64,000 nucleotides of DNA from an uncultured Hyphomonas sp. (GCF_963678875.1 NZ_OY787457.1:682001-746000); one strand, 5' to 3'; positions 1 through 10,645 are shown, counted from the stretch's first letter. Made by a program: numbers and translations. The notes: generated by a model not told the origin, from the sequence alone.

Positions 1-1778
<1,778 letters not shown>

Positions 1779-1813
1779 GAGGCTTCCCCGTCGATTCTTC
1801 AGATTCGCCTTCA

Positions 1814-1842
1814 AATATAGGGGATTACCCCCATCGAGGGAA
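1814..1842 (-). promoter_or_regulatory. tentative gyrB promoter
   Basis: On the minus strand a TATATT hexamer (1819-1814) lies about 35 bp before the gyrB start. Seventeen bases further upstream is TTCCCT (1842-1837), a poor match to the TTGACA -35 consensus. A GC-rich dyad (ACCCCC/GGGGGT) sits just upstream and could belong to a leader or operator. This is inferred from pattern alone. Confidence 0.25.
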
Positions 1843-1914
1843 CCTGAACGGGGGTTATTTTACAGCTTCATGAACGGCAAAATAAGCCGTGCAAAAACAA
1901 TGCCTTACAGGGGC

Positions 1915-1940
1915 AGAAAAGGGCCGTTCCGGCGGCCCTT
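1915..1940 (-). terminator. rho-independent terminator of the DEAD-box helicase gene
   Basis: A perfect 8-bp stem AAGGGCCG/CGGCCCTT (1919-1926 with 1933-1940) encloses a 6-nt loop. On the minus strand it is followed by TTTTC. It lies 18 bp after the helicase stop codon. Confidence 0.7.
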
Positions 1941-1957
1941 CCCGGAATGGGCCCGGA

Positions 1958-4018
1958 TCAGACCTTCGGGCCCGGTTTCCGGTGCTTTTTCAGCGGTTTG
2001 CCGCCCTTCTGGAAGGCCGGCTTCCCGGCTTTGGGCCCGCCTTTGGGGCCACCCTTGCCAGCGCCTTTCGGGGCGCCTTTGCCGGGCTTGCCCTTGCCGC
2101 GCATTGGAGGCTTCCAGCCGTCCTTGGCGTGAACCCTGGAGAACTTCTTCACCGGGCGTGCGGGCTTCTCGCGGTCGTCCTGGATGTAGTCCGTCTGCGG
2201 GGACGGCACACGCTCTGCCGGGGCCGCGTCGTCTTCGGCCGCGAATTTCTTCTTGTAGGGCTTCTTGCCGGACAGGTTGCGCGGGGCATCCGGATCGTAC
2301 GGCTTCTTGCGCAGGCGCGGGGCCGGGCGTTCACTGCGCTCGTCACGGTCAAACCGGGCTGGCGGCGGGGCGCCGTCCAGCGGTTCGGCGCGCAGGCCCT
2401 TCTCGACCGAGCCACCTTCTCCGATCGTCTCGAAGAAGCGCGCTGCAGCCTCACGGGTGAGCTCGACATGCGTATCGGAGGGGTTGATGCGGATCGCGCC
2501 GATATCGTCGCGAGACAGGCCGCCAGCCTTGCAGAGGACCGGAAGGATCCAGCGCGCCTCGGCGTTCTTCTTGCGGCCGACATTCAGCTGCACCCAGACC
2601 GCATCGTCAAAGCCCTTGCGCTCAGTCTTGTGACGTTTCTCGCGCGGCTCACGCTCGGGCCTGTCGCCGCGCTCTCCGCGTTCACGGCGCTTCGGCGGAG
2701 TGGTATCCACTTCGCGCAGGTCTTCCGGGGCGGAGCGGCCTTCACGCTGCTTGCGCAGGAAGGCGGCGGCGACCTGTTCGGCGCCGTGCTGTTCGATCAG
2801 CGCGTCGATCATCGCGCGCTCGCTCTCGTGCACGGGGCGGGTGAGGGACGGGTCCGCCAGCAGGCGGGCATCGTCCAGCGCATTGATCTCGTCGGCGGAC
2901 GGCGGCGTGCCCCAGGTGGCTTCGATCTTCGCATCGCCCAGCAGGCGCTCGACCCGGCGGCGGGCCTTCGGTGCCACGATCATCGCGCTGACGCCTTTGC
3001 GCCCGGCACGGCCCGTCCGGCCGGAGCGGTGCAGCAGGGTCGCCGGATCGCGCGGCAGGTCTGCGTGGATGACGAGGCCCAGATTGTCGAGGTCGAGCCC
3101 GCGTGCGGCAACGTCCGTGGCGATACAGACGCGGGCACGGCCATCGCGCAGGGCCTGCAGCGCGTTGGAGCGTTCTTTCTGGCTGAGTTCGCCCGACAGG
3201 GCGACGACCGGGAAGCCGCGATTGCCCATGCGGCTCATCAGCTTGTTCACGGCGGCGCGCGTCGTGCAGAAGACCAGCGCGCTCTCGCTGTCGGAGTGGC
3301 GGACGATGTTGACGATGGCGTTCTCTTCATCGCCCGGTGCGACCAGCAGCGCGCGGTATTCGATGTCGCCATGCTGGCGCTGTTCGGATTCCGTACGGAC
3401 GCGCTCGGCATCCTTCTGGTAGCGCGCAGCAAGGTTCGCGATGCCTTTCGGCACGGTGGCGGAGAACATCAGGGTGCGGCGCGTTTCCGGTGTGCCTTCG
3501 AGAATGTGCTCCAGCTCTTCGCGGAAACCCATGTCCAGCATCTCGTCGGCCTCGTCGAGCACGACGACGCGAATGCCGGCCGTATCGAGCGAGCCGCGCT
3601 TGATATGGTCCGACAGGCGGCCGGGCGTGCCGACGACGATGTGGGCGCCGCGGGCGAGGGCCTTGCGCTCGTCGCGCATGTCCATACCGCCGACACAGGT
3701 GGCGATGCGTGCACCGGCCGGGCCGTAGAGCCAGGTCAGCTCGCGGGCGACCTGCATGGCAAGTTCGCGCGTCGGGGCCACAATGAGGGCGAGCGGCGTG
3801 TCGGCGCGGTCAAGGCGGTCTTCCTCGCCCAGAAGGTCGCCGGACATGGCGAGACCGAAGGCGACGGTCTTGCCGGAACCGGTCTGTGCGGAGACGAGCA
3901 GGTCGCGCCCGGCGAGCTCTGCGTCGAGCACGGCGGTCTGAACCTGGGTGAGGCTTTCATAACCCTTATTGGCAAGGGCTTCGGCGAGAGCCGAGGGAAC
4001 GGACGGATAAGCGGACAT
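1958..4018 (-). CDS. DEAD-box RNA helicase with C-terminal DbpA-type RNA-binding domain
   Basis: ATP-dependent RNA helicase of about 686 residues, probably acting in ribosome assembly or cold adaptation like the DeaD/CsdA family. All helicase motifs are visible: the Q motif, AQTGSGKT (~44-51), PTRELA, TPGR, DEAD (~155-158), SAT (~186), ATDVAARGLD and HRSGRTGR (~330). A charged linker follows, then a DbpA-like fold (about 480-540), then a long Lys/Gly/Pro-rich basic tail typical of RNA binding. An in-frame ATG at 4057 would add 13 residues. Neither start has a strong ribosome binding site; 4018 is chosen because homologous cores begin close to it. The gene stands alone and has its own terminator. 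Confidence 0.93.
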   Translation of the reverse strand: MSAYPSVPSALAEALANKGYESLTQVQTAVLDAELAGRDLLVSAQTGSGKTVAFGLAMSGDLLGEEDRLDRADTPLALIVAPTRELAMQVARELTWLYGPAGARIATCVGGMDMRDERKALARGAHIVVGTPGRLSDHIKRGSLDTAGIRVVVLDEADEMLDMGFREELEHILEGTPETRRTLMFSATVPKGIANLAARYQKDAERVRTESEQRQHGDIEYRALLVAPGDEENAIVNIVRHSDSESALVFCTTRAAVNKLMSRMGNRGFPVVALSGELSQKERSNALQALRDGRARVCIATDVAARGLDLDNLGLVIHADLPRDPATLLHRSGRTGRAGRKGVSAMIVAPKARRRVERLLGDAKIEATWGTPPSADEINALDDARLLADPSLTRPVHESERAMIDALIEQHGAEQVAAAFLRKQREGRSAPEDLREVDTTPPKRRERGERGDRPEREPREKRHKTERKGFDDAVWVQLNVGRKKNAEARWILPVLCKAGGLSRDDIGAIRINPSDTHVELTREAAARFFETIGEGGSVEKGLRAEPLDGAPPPARFDRDERSERPAPRLRKKPYDPDAPRNLSGKKPYKKKFAAEDDAAPAERVPSPQTDYIQDDREKPARPVKKFSRVHAKDGWKPPMRGKGKPGKGAPKGAGKGGPKGGPKAGKPAFQKGGKPLKKHRKPGPKV

Positions 4019-4178
4019 GTAAAGGCTTTCGGGGGTTGGGCTGTCAGGGATCGTCATCGAGGCACGATCGACCTGTCAGAGGGATTTTGCGGCCCTATGA
4101 CACGTTTTTGGTACCTGCGCCATGGGCGCACGCAGGGCGTTCGTTAATGGTGATCTTTGCCAAAGCCCGCGCTCGTGC

Positions 4179-4249
4179 TTCGACTTCGCTCAGCATGAGC
4201 GCTCCGAATGCGCAATAAGTGCGGGACTCATCCTGAGCGAAGTCGAAGG
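4179..4249. repeat. dispersed intergenic hairpin repeat, copy 1
   Basis: Two 22-bp arms (4179-4200 and 4228-4249) are inverted copies with one mismatch, separated by a 27-bp spacer. The arm core is CTTCGACTTCGCTCAG. A second copy lies at 63888-63948 with the same arms and a similar spacer. Near-identical sequences recur between genes in many alphaproteobacterial genomes (recollection, not checked here). This copy lies between the upstream ends of nothing obvious: the helicase start is to the left and the P450 stop to the right. Confidence 0.8.
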
Positions 4250-4270
4250 ATGGCGGACAATGCGATAGCC

Positions 4271-5500
4271 TCACACCTCCACGTCCAGTGTTTCGATACC
4301 GCGGAAGAAGGGCAGGGCGCGCCAGGCGATGTCCTGTTCGGGCAGCTTCATGTCCGGATAGCGTTCGAAGAGTTTCTGATAGACGCGCCTTGCTTCCATC
4401 CGGGCGAGAGGGGCGCCGATGCAGATGTGCGGGCCGCCGCCGAAGGCGACGTGGCTGGCGCGCTTCTGTGTGATGTCGAACGCGTTCGGGGCCTCGAAGA
4501 TTTCCGCATCGCGGTTGGCCGAGGCCAGCGAGCAGAACACGACCTGGTGTTCCTTGACCGGGCAGCCGGCGACCTGCTTGTCGGCTTCGGCGATGCGTGA
4601 GGTGGCGGAGACCGGCGCCTCGTAGCGCAGCACTTCCTCGACGGCGAGGGAGGCGAGGCCCGGATCGGCCTTCAGCGCGGCCAGTTGTTCCGGATGGGTC
4701 AGGAACAGCCAGACGCCATTGCCGATCAGGTCGGTCGTCGTCAGGTTGCCACCCACCAGCAGGGCTTGCAGGTTGATGCGGACTTCATCATCCGACAGCG
4801 GATCTTCCCCCGCGGCCTGCAGCTGGACCATGTCTGTGATGAGGTCGTCTTCCGGGGTCTTGCGGCGGCGTTCCATCAGTTCGGTGAAATAGGCGTCGAG
4901 TGCGGCGCCGCCGGCGATCATGCGCTCGGTCTCTTCCGGGGTGCGCACGGGGTTCAGGCCGAGAATGACGGCTTCGGACCAGTCGCGGAATTCGGCGAGG
5001 CGTTCTTCGTCGACGCCGAGGATGCGCGCGATGACCGTCACCGGGATGGGCACGGCGATCTCGGCCATCAGGTCGAACACGCCGGACGCGGGCGCAGCAT
5101 CGATTGTTTCGTCGACGATGGCTTCGATCTGGTCCTTCATCTTGTTGATGCGGGCATAGAACGCCTTGCCGAGCGGCGGACGCACGCGGGCATGGTCGGG
5201 ATTGTCCATGAACAGGATGGAAGTGCGTCGCGGGCTTTCCTCGTCGACCAGCCGGCGGGAGATGGACCCTTCTTCGGCATTCAGCGGGTGGCGCACGAAG
5301 CTGCGGTCGTTCACCGTCGTGCGGACATCCTCATAGCGGGTAAGGAACCAGGTCTTCGCCATCTCGTCGCGCATGACGGGGCATTGCTCGCGCAGGGCTT
5401 TCAGGGGCGGATGCGGATCGCGCCGCGCTTCCGGCATGAAGGCCGTCACCTCGAAGATGGATTGCGGCACCTTGGGGCTTGAGCCCAGATCGTCAGCCAT
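4271..5500 (-). CDS. cytochrome P450
   Basis: Soluble bacterial P450 of 409 residues, a haem-thiolate monooxygenase of unknown substrate. The haem-binding loop FGGGPHICIG carries the ligand Cys near residue 360, and the K-helix ExxR is at 289-292. The I-helix reads GGNLTTTD (~250-257), so the usual acidic residue before the Thr is Leu. The ATG at 5500 is chosen because CCGGGAGGAAACA lies directly upstream; longer in-frame starts lack this. It is the last gene of a minus-strand run sspB-thioesterase-P450. No ferredoxin or reductase gene is adjacent, so the redox partner must be encoded elsewhere. Confidence 0.93.
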   Translation of the reverse strand: MADDLGSSPKVPQSIFEVTAFMPEARRDPHPPLKALREQCPVMRDEMAKTWFLTRYEDVRTTVNDRSFVRHPLNAEEGSISRRLVDEESPRRTSILFMDNPDHARVRPPLGKAFYARINKMKDQIEAIVDETIDAAPASGVFDLMAEIAVPIPVTVIARILGVDEERLAEFRDWSEAVILGLNPVRTPEETERMIAGGAALDAYFTELMERRRKTPEDDLITDMVQLQAAGEDPLSDDEVRINLQALLVGGNLTTTDLIGNGVWLFLTHPEQLAALKADPGLASLAVEEVLRYEAPVSATSRIAEADKQVAGCPVKEHQVVFCSLASANRDAEIFEAPNAFDITQKRASHVAFGGGPHICIGAPLARMEARRVYQKLFERYPDMKLPEQDIAWRALPFFRGIETLDVEV

Positions 5501-5603
5501 TGTTTCCTCCCGGATTTTTATCTTTTCCGGGAGAATAGCACAGACTTTCGCAAACGCGCAGCTTATCGCGGCGTCAGCCCGTTTGCTTCTGGAATGGACA
5601 GGT

Positions 5604-6059
5604 TCAGCCGAGCCGTTTGAACGGCATCGGAAGGGCGGTGGCAGAGGCCTTGGCGACCATTTTGCCGTCCGGGTCAAAACATTCCGCTTCCATGAAGGCA
5701 GCGGATTTTCCGAGGCGGATGATGCGGGCATCGACCCAGGCCTTGCCAGGCATCAGGCGCCTCAGGAAGCTGGTTTTCATCTCCAGCGTCGGGGCCGTCA
5801 TGGTGACGTTGGAGGCGATGATTACGCAGGTGCTCATCGCTTCGTCCAGCATGGCGGAGATAAAGCCGCCCTGCACCGCGCCGGTCGGGTTGGCAAAGGA
5901 GGGTGAAACGTCAAACTCCATCCGTATGCGCATGGCATCCTGCTCGACTTCGGTGAGCTTCATGCCCAGCGTGTCGGAACAGGGGGGACGCTTCTTCGAG
6001 CCCTGAAAGCGGGCCAGCATGTCAGCGTCGCTGAGGCGGGGGTTGTCGGTATCTGCCAA
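5604..6059 (-). CDS. PaaI-family hotdog thioesterase
   Basis: A 151-residue single hotdog-fold protein that probably hydrolyses acyl-CoA or aryl-CoA thioesters in the cytoplasm. The PaaI-type segment NPTGAVQGGFISAMLDEAM (about 57-75) is the conserved helix and active-site loop. The rest matches the family pattern of strand repeats ending near the C-terminus. The frame starts with TTG at 6059, 9 bp after the sspB stop, which suggests co-transcription; an ATG at 6020 is an alternative that would shorten the protein by 13 residues. Substrate specificity cannot be read from sequence. Confidence 0.85.
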   Translation of the reverse strand: MADTDNPRLSDADMLARFQGSKKRPPCSDTLGMKLTEVEQDAMRIRMEFDVSPSFANPTGAVQGGFISAMLDEAMSTCVIIASNVTMTAPTLEMKTSFLRRLMPGKAWVDARIIRLGKSAAFMEAECFDPDGKMVAKASATALPMPFKRLG

Positions 6060-6068
6060 TCGTCCGGC

Positions 6069-6545
6069 CTATTTGCGGCGGAAGGCGTCGAGGTTGACGA
6101 CGGTGCCGGCATCGCTGGCCGGGGCCACGGCGGCGTCATCCTGCGCGTCTTCCAGTTCGGAGGCCGGCGCGATGACGGTGGCGTCCTTGTCCTGCGCCTC
6201 GAAGGTCAGGCCGAAATTCACGGACGGATCGACGAAGCGCGTGATCGCGGCATAGGGCACGAACAGGTGCTGCGGCACGCCGGAGAATTTCAGGATGATC
6301 TCGAAATGGCCGTCATGCACTTCCAGGTCCCAGAACTGGTGCTGGACGACGATGGTCATGTCGACCGGGAACCGCTCGGTCAGATAGTCGGCCATGCGCA
6401 CGCCCGGCGCCTTGGAGCGGAAGGTGATGTAGAAATGGTGGTCGCCGGGCAGGCCGCCATTTGCTTTTGCGCGCTTCAGCGCCTCGCGGACAACGCCTCG
6501 CATGGCAGCCTGGGTGAGCGCTTCGTAACCGATATAATCCGTCAT
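6069..6545 (-). CDS. sspB: SspB-like ClpXP specificity-enhancing factor
   Basis: A 158-residue adaptor that in known systems binds ssrA-tagged peptides and tethers them to ClpX for degradation. The N-terminal two thirds (about 1-115) match the SspB fold, including the FYITF and FVPYAAITRFVDPSVNFGL segments. The C-terminal tail is acidic and low complexity and ends in NLDAFRRK, consistent with the flexible ClpX-binding tail of this family. The ssrA gene is about 8 kb away in the same window. It leads a probable operon with the thioesterase and perhaps the P450. The start ATG has only a weak ribosome binding site. Confidence 0.9.
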   Translation of the reverse strand: MTDYIGYEALTQAAMRGVVREALKRAKANGGLPGDHHFYITFRSKAPGVRMADYLTERFPVDMTIVVQHQFWDLEVHDGHFEIILKFSGVPQHLFVPYAAITRFVDPSVNFGLTFEAQDKDATVIAPASELEDAQDDAAVAPASDAGTVVNLDAFRRK

Positions 6546-6724
6546 GGCCCGGTGCTGGTCCCCGTTAAATCTTCTTGTTTGTTCTATCCGTCACAATATT
6601 CCTCCGGCTGCGTGCGGGCAACGGGCTTCGCACAATGCGCGAGCAAAAAGCTGCACTTCGCGCAGGGGCGCGCACGTCCACCGGAATGCTTCGGAATTGC
6701 AACGCTCTAGACGGGAAATCCGGG

Positions 6725-6907
6725 TCAGTAATTGGCGGGCGGGTCGCTCGCCGGGAAGGATTCGTCGCTTTCTTCGTCGACCTGGTCCCAGTCTTCCGGC
6801 GGGTCTTCCATGTTTTCTGGGCCAGCCGGGCGAATCTCCCGCTTCACTTTTTCGGCGTCGTGATTCTTGTCTGTGGGGGGTGTCTGGCCGTTCTTGTGGG
6901 CAGTCAT
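6725..6907 (-). CDS. small acidic protein with C-terminal ESFPASDPP motif
   Basis: A 60-residue hydrophilic protein, cytoplasmic by composition, with no signal peptide or membrane segment. The ATG at 6907 is supported by AAAGGAGACAAC immediately upstream; a longer frame continues upstream but lacks such a site. It ends in DESFPASDPPANY. The ESFPASDPP motif recurs at the end of many short proteobacterial proteins of unknown role (family knowledge). The sequence is rich in Glu, Asp, Pro and Lys and is probably disordered. Function unknown. Confidence 0.75.
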   Translation of the reverse strand: MTAHKNGQTPPTDKNHDAEKVKREIRPAGPENMEDPPEDWDQVDEESDESFPASDPPANY

Positions 6908-7055
6908 GTCAGTTGTCTCCTTTCGTGGGGAGTACGGAACCAACGTGCGAGGGGGCGAAAGGTTGCGCGGTGCCTGAGGGGTGCCTGCCCTATGGCCAAG
7001 CCGGAGCGACCCGCCTAGGTTTCTCGCCAGCGATATAATGGAGGGAACGACAATC

Positions 7056-8294
7056 ATGCAGATGCCGGAAAAGGGACGCGACTGGGCCGACGTACGCCAG
7101 GAAATGATCACCCGCGGCGGCGGCGATGCGCAATGGCGCGACGGGCGCACGGCGGTCTATGTCTTCAATGCCGGGCATGATGTCGAACAGGTCCAGCAGG
7201 AAGCCTATACGCTCTACATGGCAGAGAACGGCCTCGGCCCGCTGGCCTTCCCGAGCCTTGCGCAGATGGAGAAGGAAGTCATCGGCATGGGGCTCGGCTT
7301 GCTGCACGGGCCCGACGGGGCGACCGGCGCGATGACCTCCGGCGGCACCGATTCCATCACCATGGCGATGAAGACGGCGCGCGATTATGCCCGCGCGCAG
7401 GGCAAGCCGCGTGAAGGGCAGAATGTCGTGCTGCCGCAATCGGCGCACCTCGCCTTCGATAAGGCCGCCCACCTGATGGACATTGAGGTCCGCCGCGTGC
7501 CGCTGAAGACGGACGGCAGCTATCAGGCCGATGCGGCAGCGATGGGCGAAGCAGTGGACGAGGCGACCGTCATGATGGTCGGCTCCGCGCCGAACTTCCC
7601 GCATGGCATCATCGACCCGATTGCGGAACTGGGAGAGATCGCTGCGAAGAAGGGTGTCTGGCTGCATGTCGACGCCTGCGTGGGCGGCTACTTTGCGCCG
7701 TTCGCGCGAATGAACGGCGTGCCGGTGCCGGCCTTCGACTTCGAAGTGCCGGCGGTGCATTCGATGAGCGCCGACCTGCACAAATATGGCTATTGCGCCA
7801 AGGGCGCCTCGACGGTGCTGTTCCGCTCCGAGGAACTCTACAATTACATGCCGTTCGACATGGCAGGCTGGAGCGGGGCGCCGATGAAGACGCCGACGCT
7901 GGCGGGCACGCGGCCGGGCGGGGCGATCTCGGCGGCCTGGGGCGTGATGAACACGCTGGGCGTCGAAGGCTACAAACGCCTGCAGGGGCAGGTCTGCGCA
8001 ACGCGCGAAAAGATCGAAGAGGGCGTGAAGCGCCTCGGCTTCGAAATCGTCGGCAATCCGATGCTGGGCCTGATGGCCTTTTACCATCCGCAAGCCCATG
8101 CCTTCGCGGTGTATGGCGAAATCTTCCGGCGCGGCTGGTTCACCTCTGTCACGAAGGAGCCGCCGAGCCTGCACCTGATGCTGTCGCCAAAGCATGCAGA
8201 TGTGGCGGATGCCTATCTGGCCGACCTTGAAGCCAGCCTTGCCGCCGTCAAAGCCGGTGCGGCAGGCCCCAAGGTGGAAGCGCGCTATAGCTAG
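7056..8294 (+). CDS. PLP-dependent decarboxylase of the sphingosine-1-phosphate lyase family
   Basis: A 412-residue group II decarboxylase-fold enzyme. The PLP lysine lies in SADLHKYGYCAKGAS (K243), which closely resembles the SVDTHKYGYAPKG motif of sphingosine-1-phosphate lyases. The upstream HVDAC Asp (~206) would contact the pyridine nitrogen, and TSGGTDS (~94-100) would hold the phosphate. The eukaryotic enzyme carries an N-terminal membrane anchor that is absent here. The ATG at 7056 has GGAGGG ten bases upstream. Cleavage of phosphorylated sphingoid bases is the likely activity but is inferred; other amino-acid decarboxylations are possible. It stands convergent with cls. Confidence 0.87.
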   Translation: MQMPEKGRDWADVRQEMITRGGGDAQWRDGRTAVYVFNAGHDVEQVQQEAYTLYMAENGLGPLAFPSLAQMEKEVIGMGLGLLHGPDGATGAMTSGGTDSITMAMKTARDYARAQGKPREGQNVVLPQSAHLAFDKAAHLMDIEVRRVPLKTDGSYQADAAAMGEAVDEATVMMVGSAPNFPHGIIDPIAELGEIAAKKGVWLHVDACVGGYFAPFARMNGVPVPAFDFEVPAVHSMSADLHKYGYCAKGASTVLFRSEELYNYMPFDMAGWSGAPMKTPTLAGTRPGGAISAAWGVMNTLGVEGYKRLQGQVCATREKIEEGVKRLGFEIVGNPMLGLMAFYHPQAHAFAVYGEIFRRGWFTSVTKEPPSLHLMLSPKHADVADAYLADLEASLAAVKAGAAGPKVEARYS

Positions 8295-8304
8295 GCCGCG
8301 CTAC

Positions 8305-9768
8305 CTAAAGGATCGGGCTGGCGAGGCGCAGCACGTTTTCGAGGAGTTTGTGCCATTCCGGGCGCTGTTCCCATCGCGCCAGATCGAGGGGATCGCTGTC
8401 GGCGAGGTAGGTGTCGGCGTGCTGCCACAACGTGCCATTGATCCCGGAGTCGTAGATGACCATGGTCAGCTCCAGGTTCAGGTGGAAGCTGCGCATGTCG
8501 ATGTTCACCGTGCCGAACAAGGCGATGTCGTCATCCACCAGGATCAGCTTTGTGTGCAGCAGGCCGCCGCGATACCGGGTGATGCGCACACCGGCGCGCA
8601 GCAGCTCCCTGTAGGAAGACTGGCTGGCAAACTGGGCGAGGCGGGAATCGATGCGTTCCGGCAGGATGATCTCGACCGCGACCCCGCGCTTTGCCGCGGA
8701 GACGAGGGCGAGCTGGACCGCCGGATCCGGGATGAAATAGGGCGAGACGATGCGAAGCCGTTCCTGTGCGCTGAAGATGGCCGAGACGAGCACTTCATAG
8801 ATCGTGGAATTGCGCATTTCGGGGCCGGACGGCAGCACCTGCATGCTGACGGGCGTGCCTTCGCCGGGATCGGCGCGCTGCTTGATGGGGAGGGCGTTGA
8901 GGTCGGCCCGGCCGATCTGGTGCCCGATGCTGTCAAACAAAAAGTCCGACAGGCAGACCGATGTGAGGGCATCGACGACCGGGCCTTCGACGCGCATCAT
9001 CATATCGACCCATTCGCCGACCCCGCGGTCTGCCTTGAACAGTTTCGGGTCCGCCAGATTGTAGCTGCCCACATATCCGACCTGCTGGTCGCAGACGAGG
9101 ATCTTGCGGTGGTTTCGCAGGTCGGACCGGCGGAAAAAGGAAGAGAACAGATTGACCCGCAGGGAACTGACGATCTGTACGCCTGCCTTTTTCAGGCGCT
9201 TCGGCCAGTGAGACCGGAAGAAGGGTTTGGAGCCGAAATCATCCGCCAGGATCTTGCAAACCACACCCCGCTGCGCAGCGCGTTCGACGGCTGCCAGCAC
9301 CTCGCCGACGCGGCCTGCGGGATCGAGGATGTAGAATTCGAGGCAGACGCTGTCTGATGCGGCATCAATGTCGGCCTGCATCGCGGCGTAGAGGTCGCCT
9401 GCGTCGGAGAAGAATTGCGGGGAAAGGCCTGTCAGAACCGGGAAGCCCGTGTCGGCCTGGATCGAACGGGCCAGCGCTGCATGGCGCGGGGCATTGGCAA
9501 CATCCGGCGGGATGCTGGTCTCGTCGATATCAAAGACCTGCATGAAGAAGCCGCGCAGGCGCTCGCCCATCTTCATGCGCCGGCCGCTCAGCCGGTGATC
9601 CCCGAAAAGTATATACAGGACGACCCCGACAACGGGCAGGCCGAACAGGAGAAACAGCCATGCCAGGGTCGTGTTCACCGCCAGCTTGCGGTACAGCAGA
9701 CGTATCGCTGCAAGGACCGAAAGGGAAAAGTGCACGAGAAAAGGTATGGAACTGAGAAGAGGAATCAT
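8305..9768 (-). CDS. cls: cardiolipin synthase (phospholipase D superfamily)
   Basis: A 487-residue inner-membrane enzyme that condenses phosphatidylglycerol into cardiolipin. Two N-terminal hydrophobic helices (about 5-25 and 33-56) form the PLDc_N region. Two HKD motifs follow: H220/K222/D227 in NHRKILVCD, and H405/K407/D412 in LHTKLILVD. Length and architecture fit bacterial ClsA. The gene converges on the lyase-like gene with only 10 bp between their stops, so no separate terminator is apparent. Its ATG has only a weak purine-rich site upstream. Confidence 0.92.
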   Translation of the reverse strand: MIPLLSSIPFLVHFSLSVLAAIRLLYRKLAVNTTLAWLFLLFGLPVVGVVLYILFGDHRLSGRRMKMGERLRGFFMQVFDIDETSIPPDVANAPRHAALARSIQADTGFPVLTGLSPQFFSDAGDLYAAMQADIDAASDSVCLEFYILDPAGRVGEVLAAVERAAQRGVVCKILADDFGSKPFFRSHWPKRLKKAGVQIVSSLRVNLFSSFFRRSDLRNHRKILVCDQQVGYVGSYNLADPKLFKADRGVGEWVDMMMRVEGPVVDALTSVCLSDFLFDSIGHQIGRADLNALPIKQRADPGEGTPVSMQVLPSGPEMRNSTIYEVLVSAIFSAQERLRIVSPYFIPDPAVQLALVSAAKRGVAVEIILPERIDSRLAQFASQSSYRELLRAGVRITRYRGGLLHTKLILVDDDIALFGTVNIDMRSFHLNLELTMVIYDSGINGTLWQHADTYLADSDPLDLARWEQRPEWHKLLENVLRLASPIL

Positions 9769-9830
9769 GTGCCCAGCCTGACTGTTCGTGTCGCCTTACC
9801 CTGTCCCGTCTGAACCGCCAAAGGAAGCCC

Positions 9831-10562
9831 GTGCCTCTGAAACTGCTGACATGGAACATACAGGCCGCCATCGGGACGGCCCGCTTTTCCGACTATCTGA
9901 CACGCGCGCACCGGCAGGTTTTCCATACGCCTGCCAAGGTCAATACGCTGGAAACGATCGCTGAGACGATCCGCGGCGCGGACCTTGTCTGCCTGCAGGA
10001 AGTGGACCTTGGTGGACGCCGGGCCGGGTATCGCTGCCAGGCCAATGCGATTGCCGACCGTTCGGGCCACGCGCATCTCGCGATTCAGGAAAACCGGGTC
10101 ATCCGCGGTGTGTCGCGCCACGGGAACGCGATCCTCAGCCGCCACCCTCTGTCGAATGTGCGGGACCTGAAACTGCCGGGCAGGGTGCCGGGACGCGGCT
10201 GCCTGATCGCGACAGTGGACGCGGAGACGCCGTTCGACGTGGCCTGCGTGCATTTGAGCCTCGGCCGCCGGGATCAGGCATTGCAGCTGGACTTCCTTTC
10301 CCGGCACCTGCCGCGTCATGGCCGATGGGTGGTGATGGGGGATTTCAATTGCAGTCTGCACTCCAGCCCGGCTGAAGCCTTCCTCGAGAAGATGGCGGCC
10401 CATTCCGACCGGCAGCCGGAGCCGACTTATCCCTCATGGCGGCCGCTGCGGGACTATGACCACATCCTTACAGGGCATGCGATGTCGCTCGGCCAATACC
10501 AGCCGGGACCGGAAATATGTTCCGACCACCTCAACGTGACCGCCGAACTGGAGCCTTGCTGA
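9831..10562 (+). CDS. endonuclease/exonuclease/phosphatase-fold hydrolase
   Basis: A 243-residue Mg-dependent hydrolase of the EEP superfamily. The family landmarks are in order: LTWNIQ near the N-terminus, LQEVD (metal-binding Glu), ACVHLSL, VMGDFN (catalytic Asp-Phe-Asn) and the C-terminal SDHLN (His). It starts with GTG at 9831 with AAGGAAG just upstream. No signal peptide is seen. It is divergent from cls. The substrate may be DNA, a phospholipid head group or an inositol-type phosphate; proximity to cls hints at lipid metabolism but does not show it. Confidence 0.85.
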   Translation: MPLKLLTWNIQAAIGTARFSDYLTRAHRQVFHTPAKVNTLETIAETIRGADLVCLQEVDLGGRRAGYRCQANAIADRSGHAHLAIQENRVIRGVSRHGNAILSRHPLSNVRDLKLPGRVPGRGCLIATVDAETPFDVACVHLSLGRRDQALQLDFLSRHLPRHGRWVVMGDFNCSLHSSPAEAFLEKMAAHSDRQPEPTYPSWRPLRDYDHILTGHAMSLGQYQPGPEICSDHLNVTAELEPC

Positions 10563-10645
10563 GCGGCGGTGCGCCAGCTGCCATATTCCTGCCGCCGAAT
10601 ATGGCGTATGATTGCGGCCTGAAATTCAAAACAAGGGGACGAGTG

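Noticed and set aside
1889..4147. 752-codon plus-strand frame opposite the DEAD-box helicase
   Set aside because: Shadow frame in high-GC DNA; the helicase on the minus strand has all catalytic motifs.
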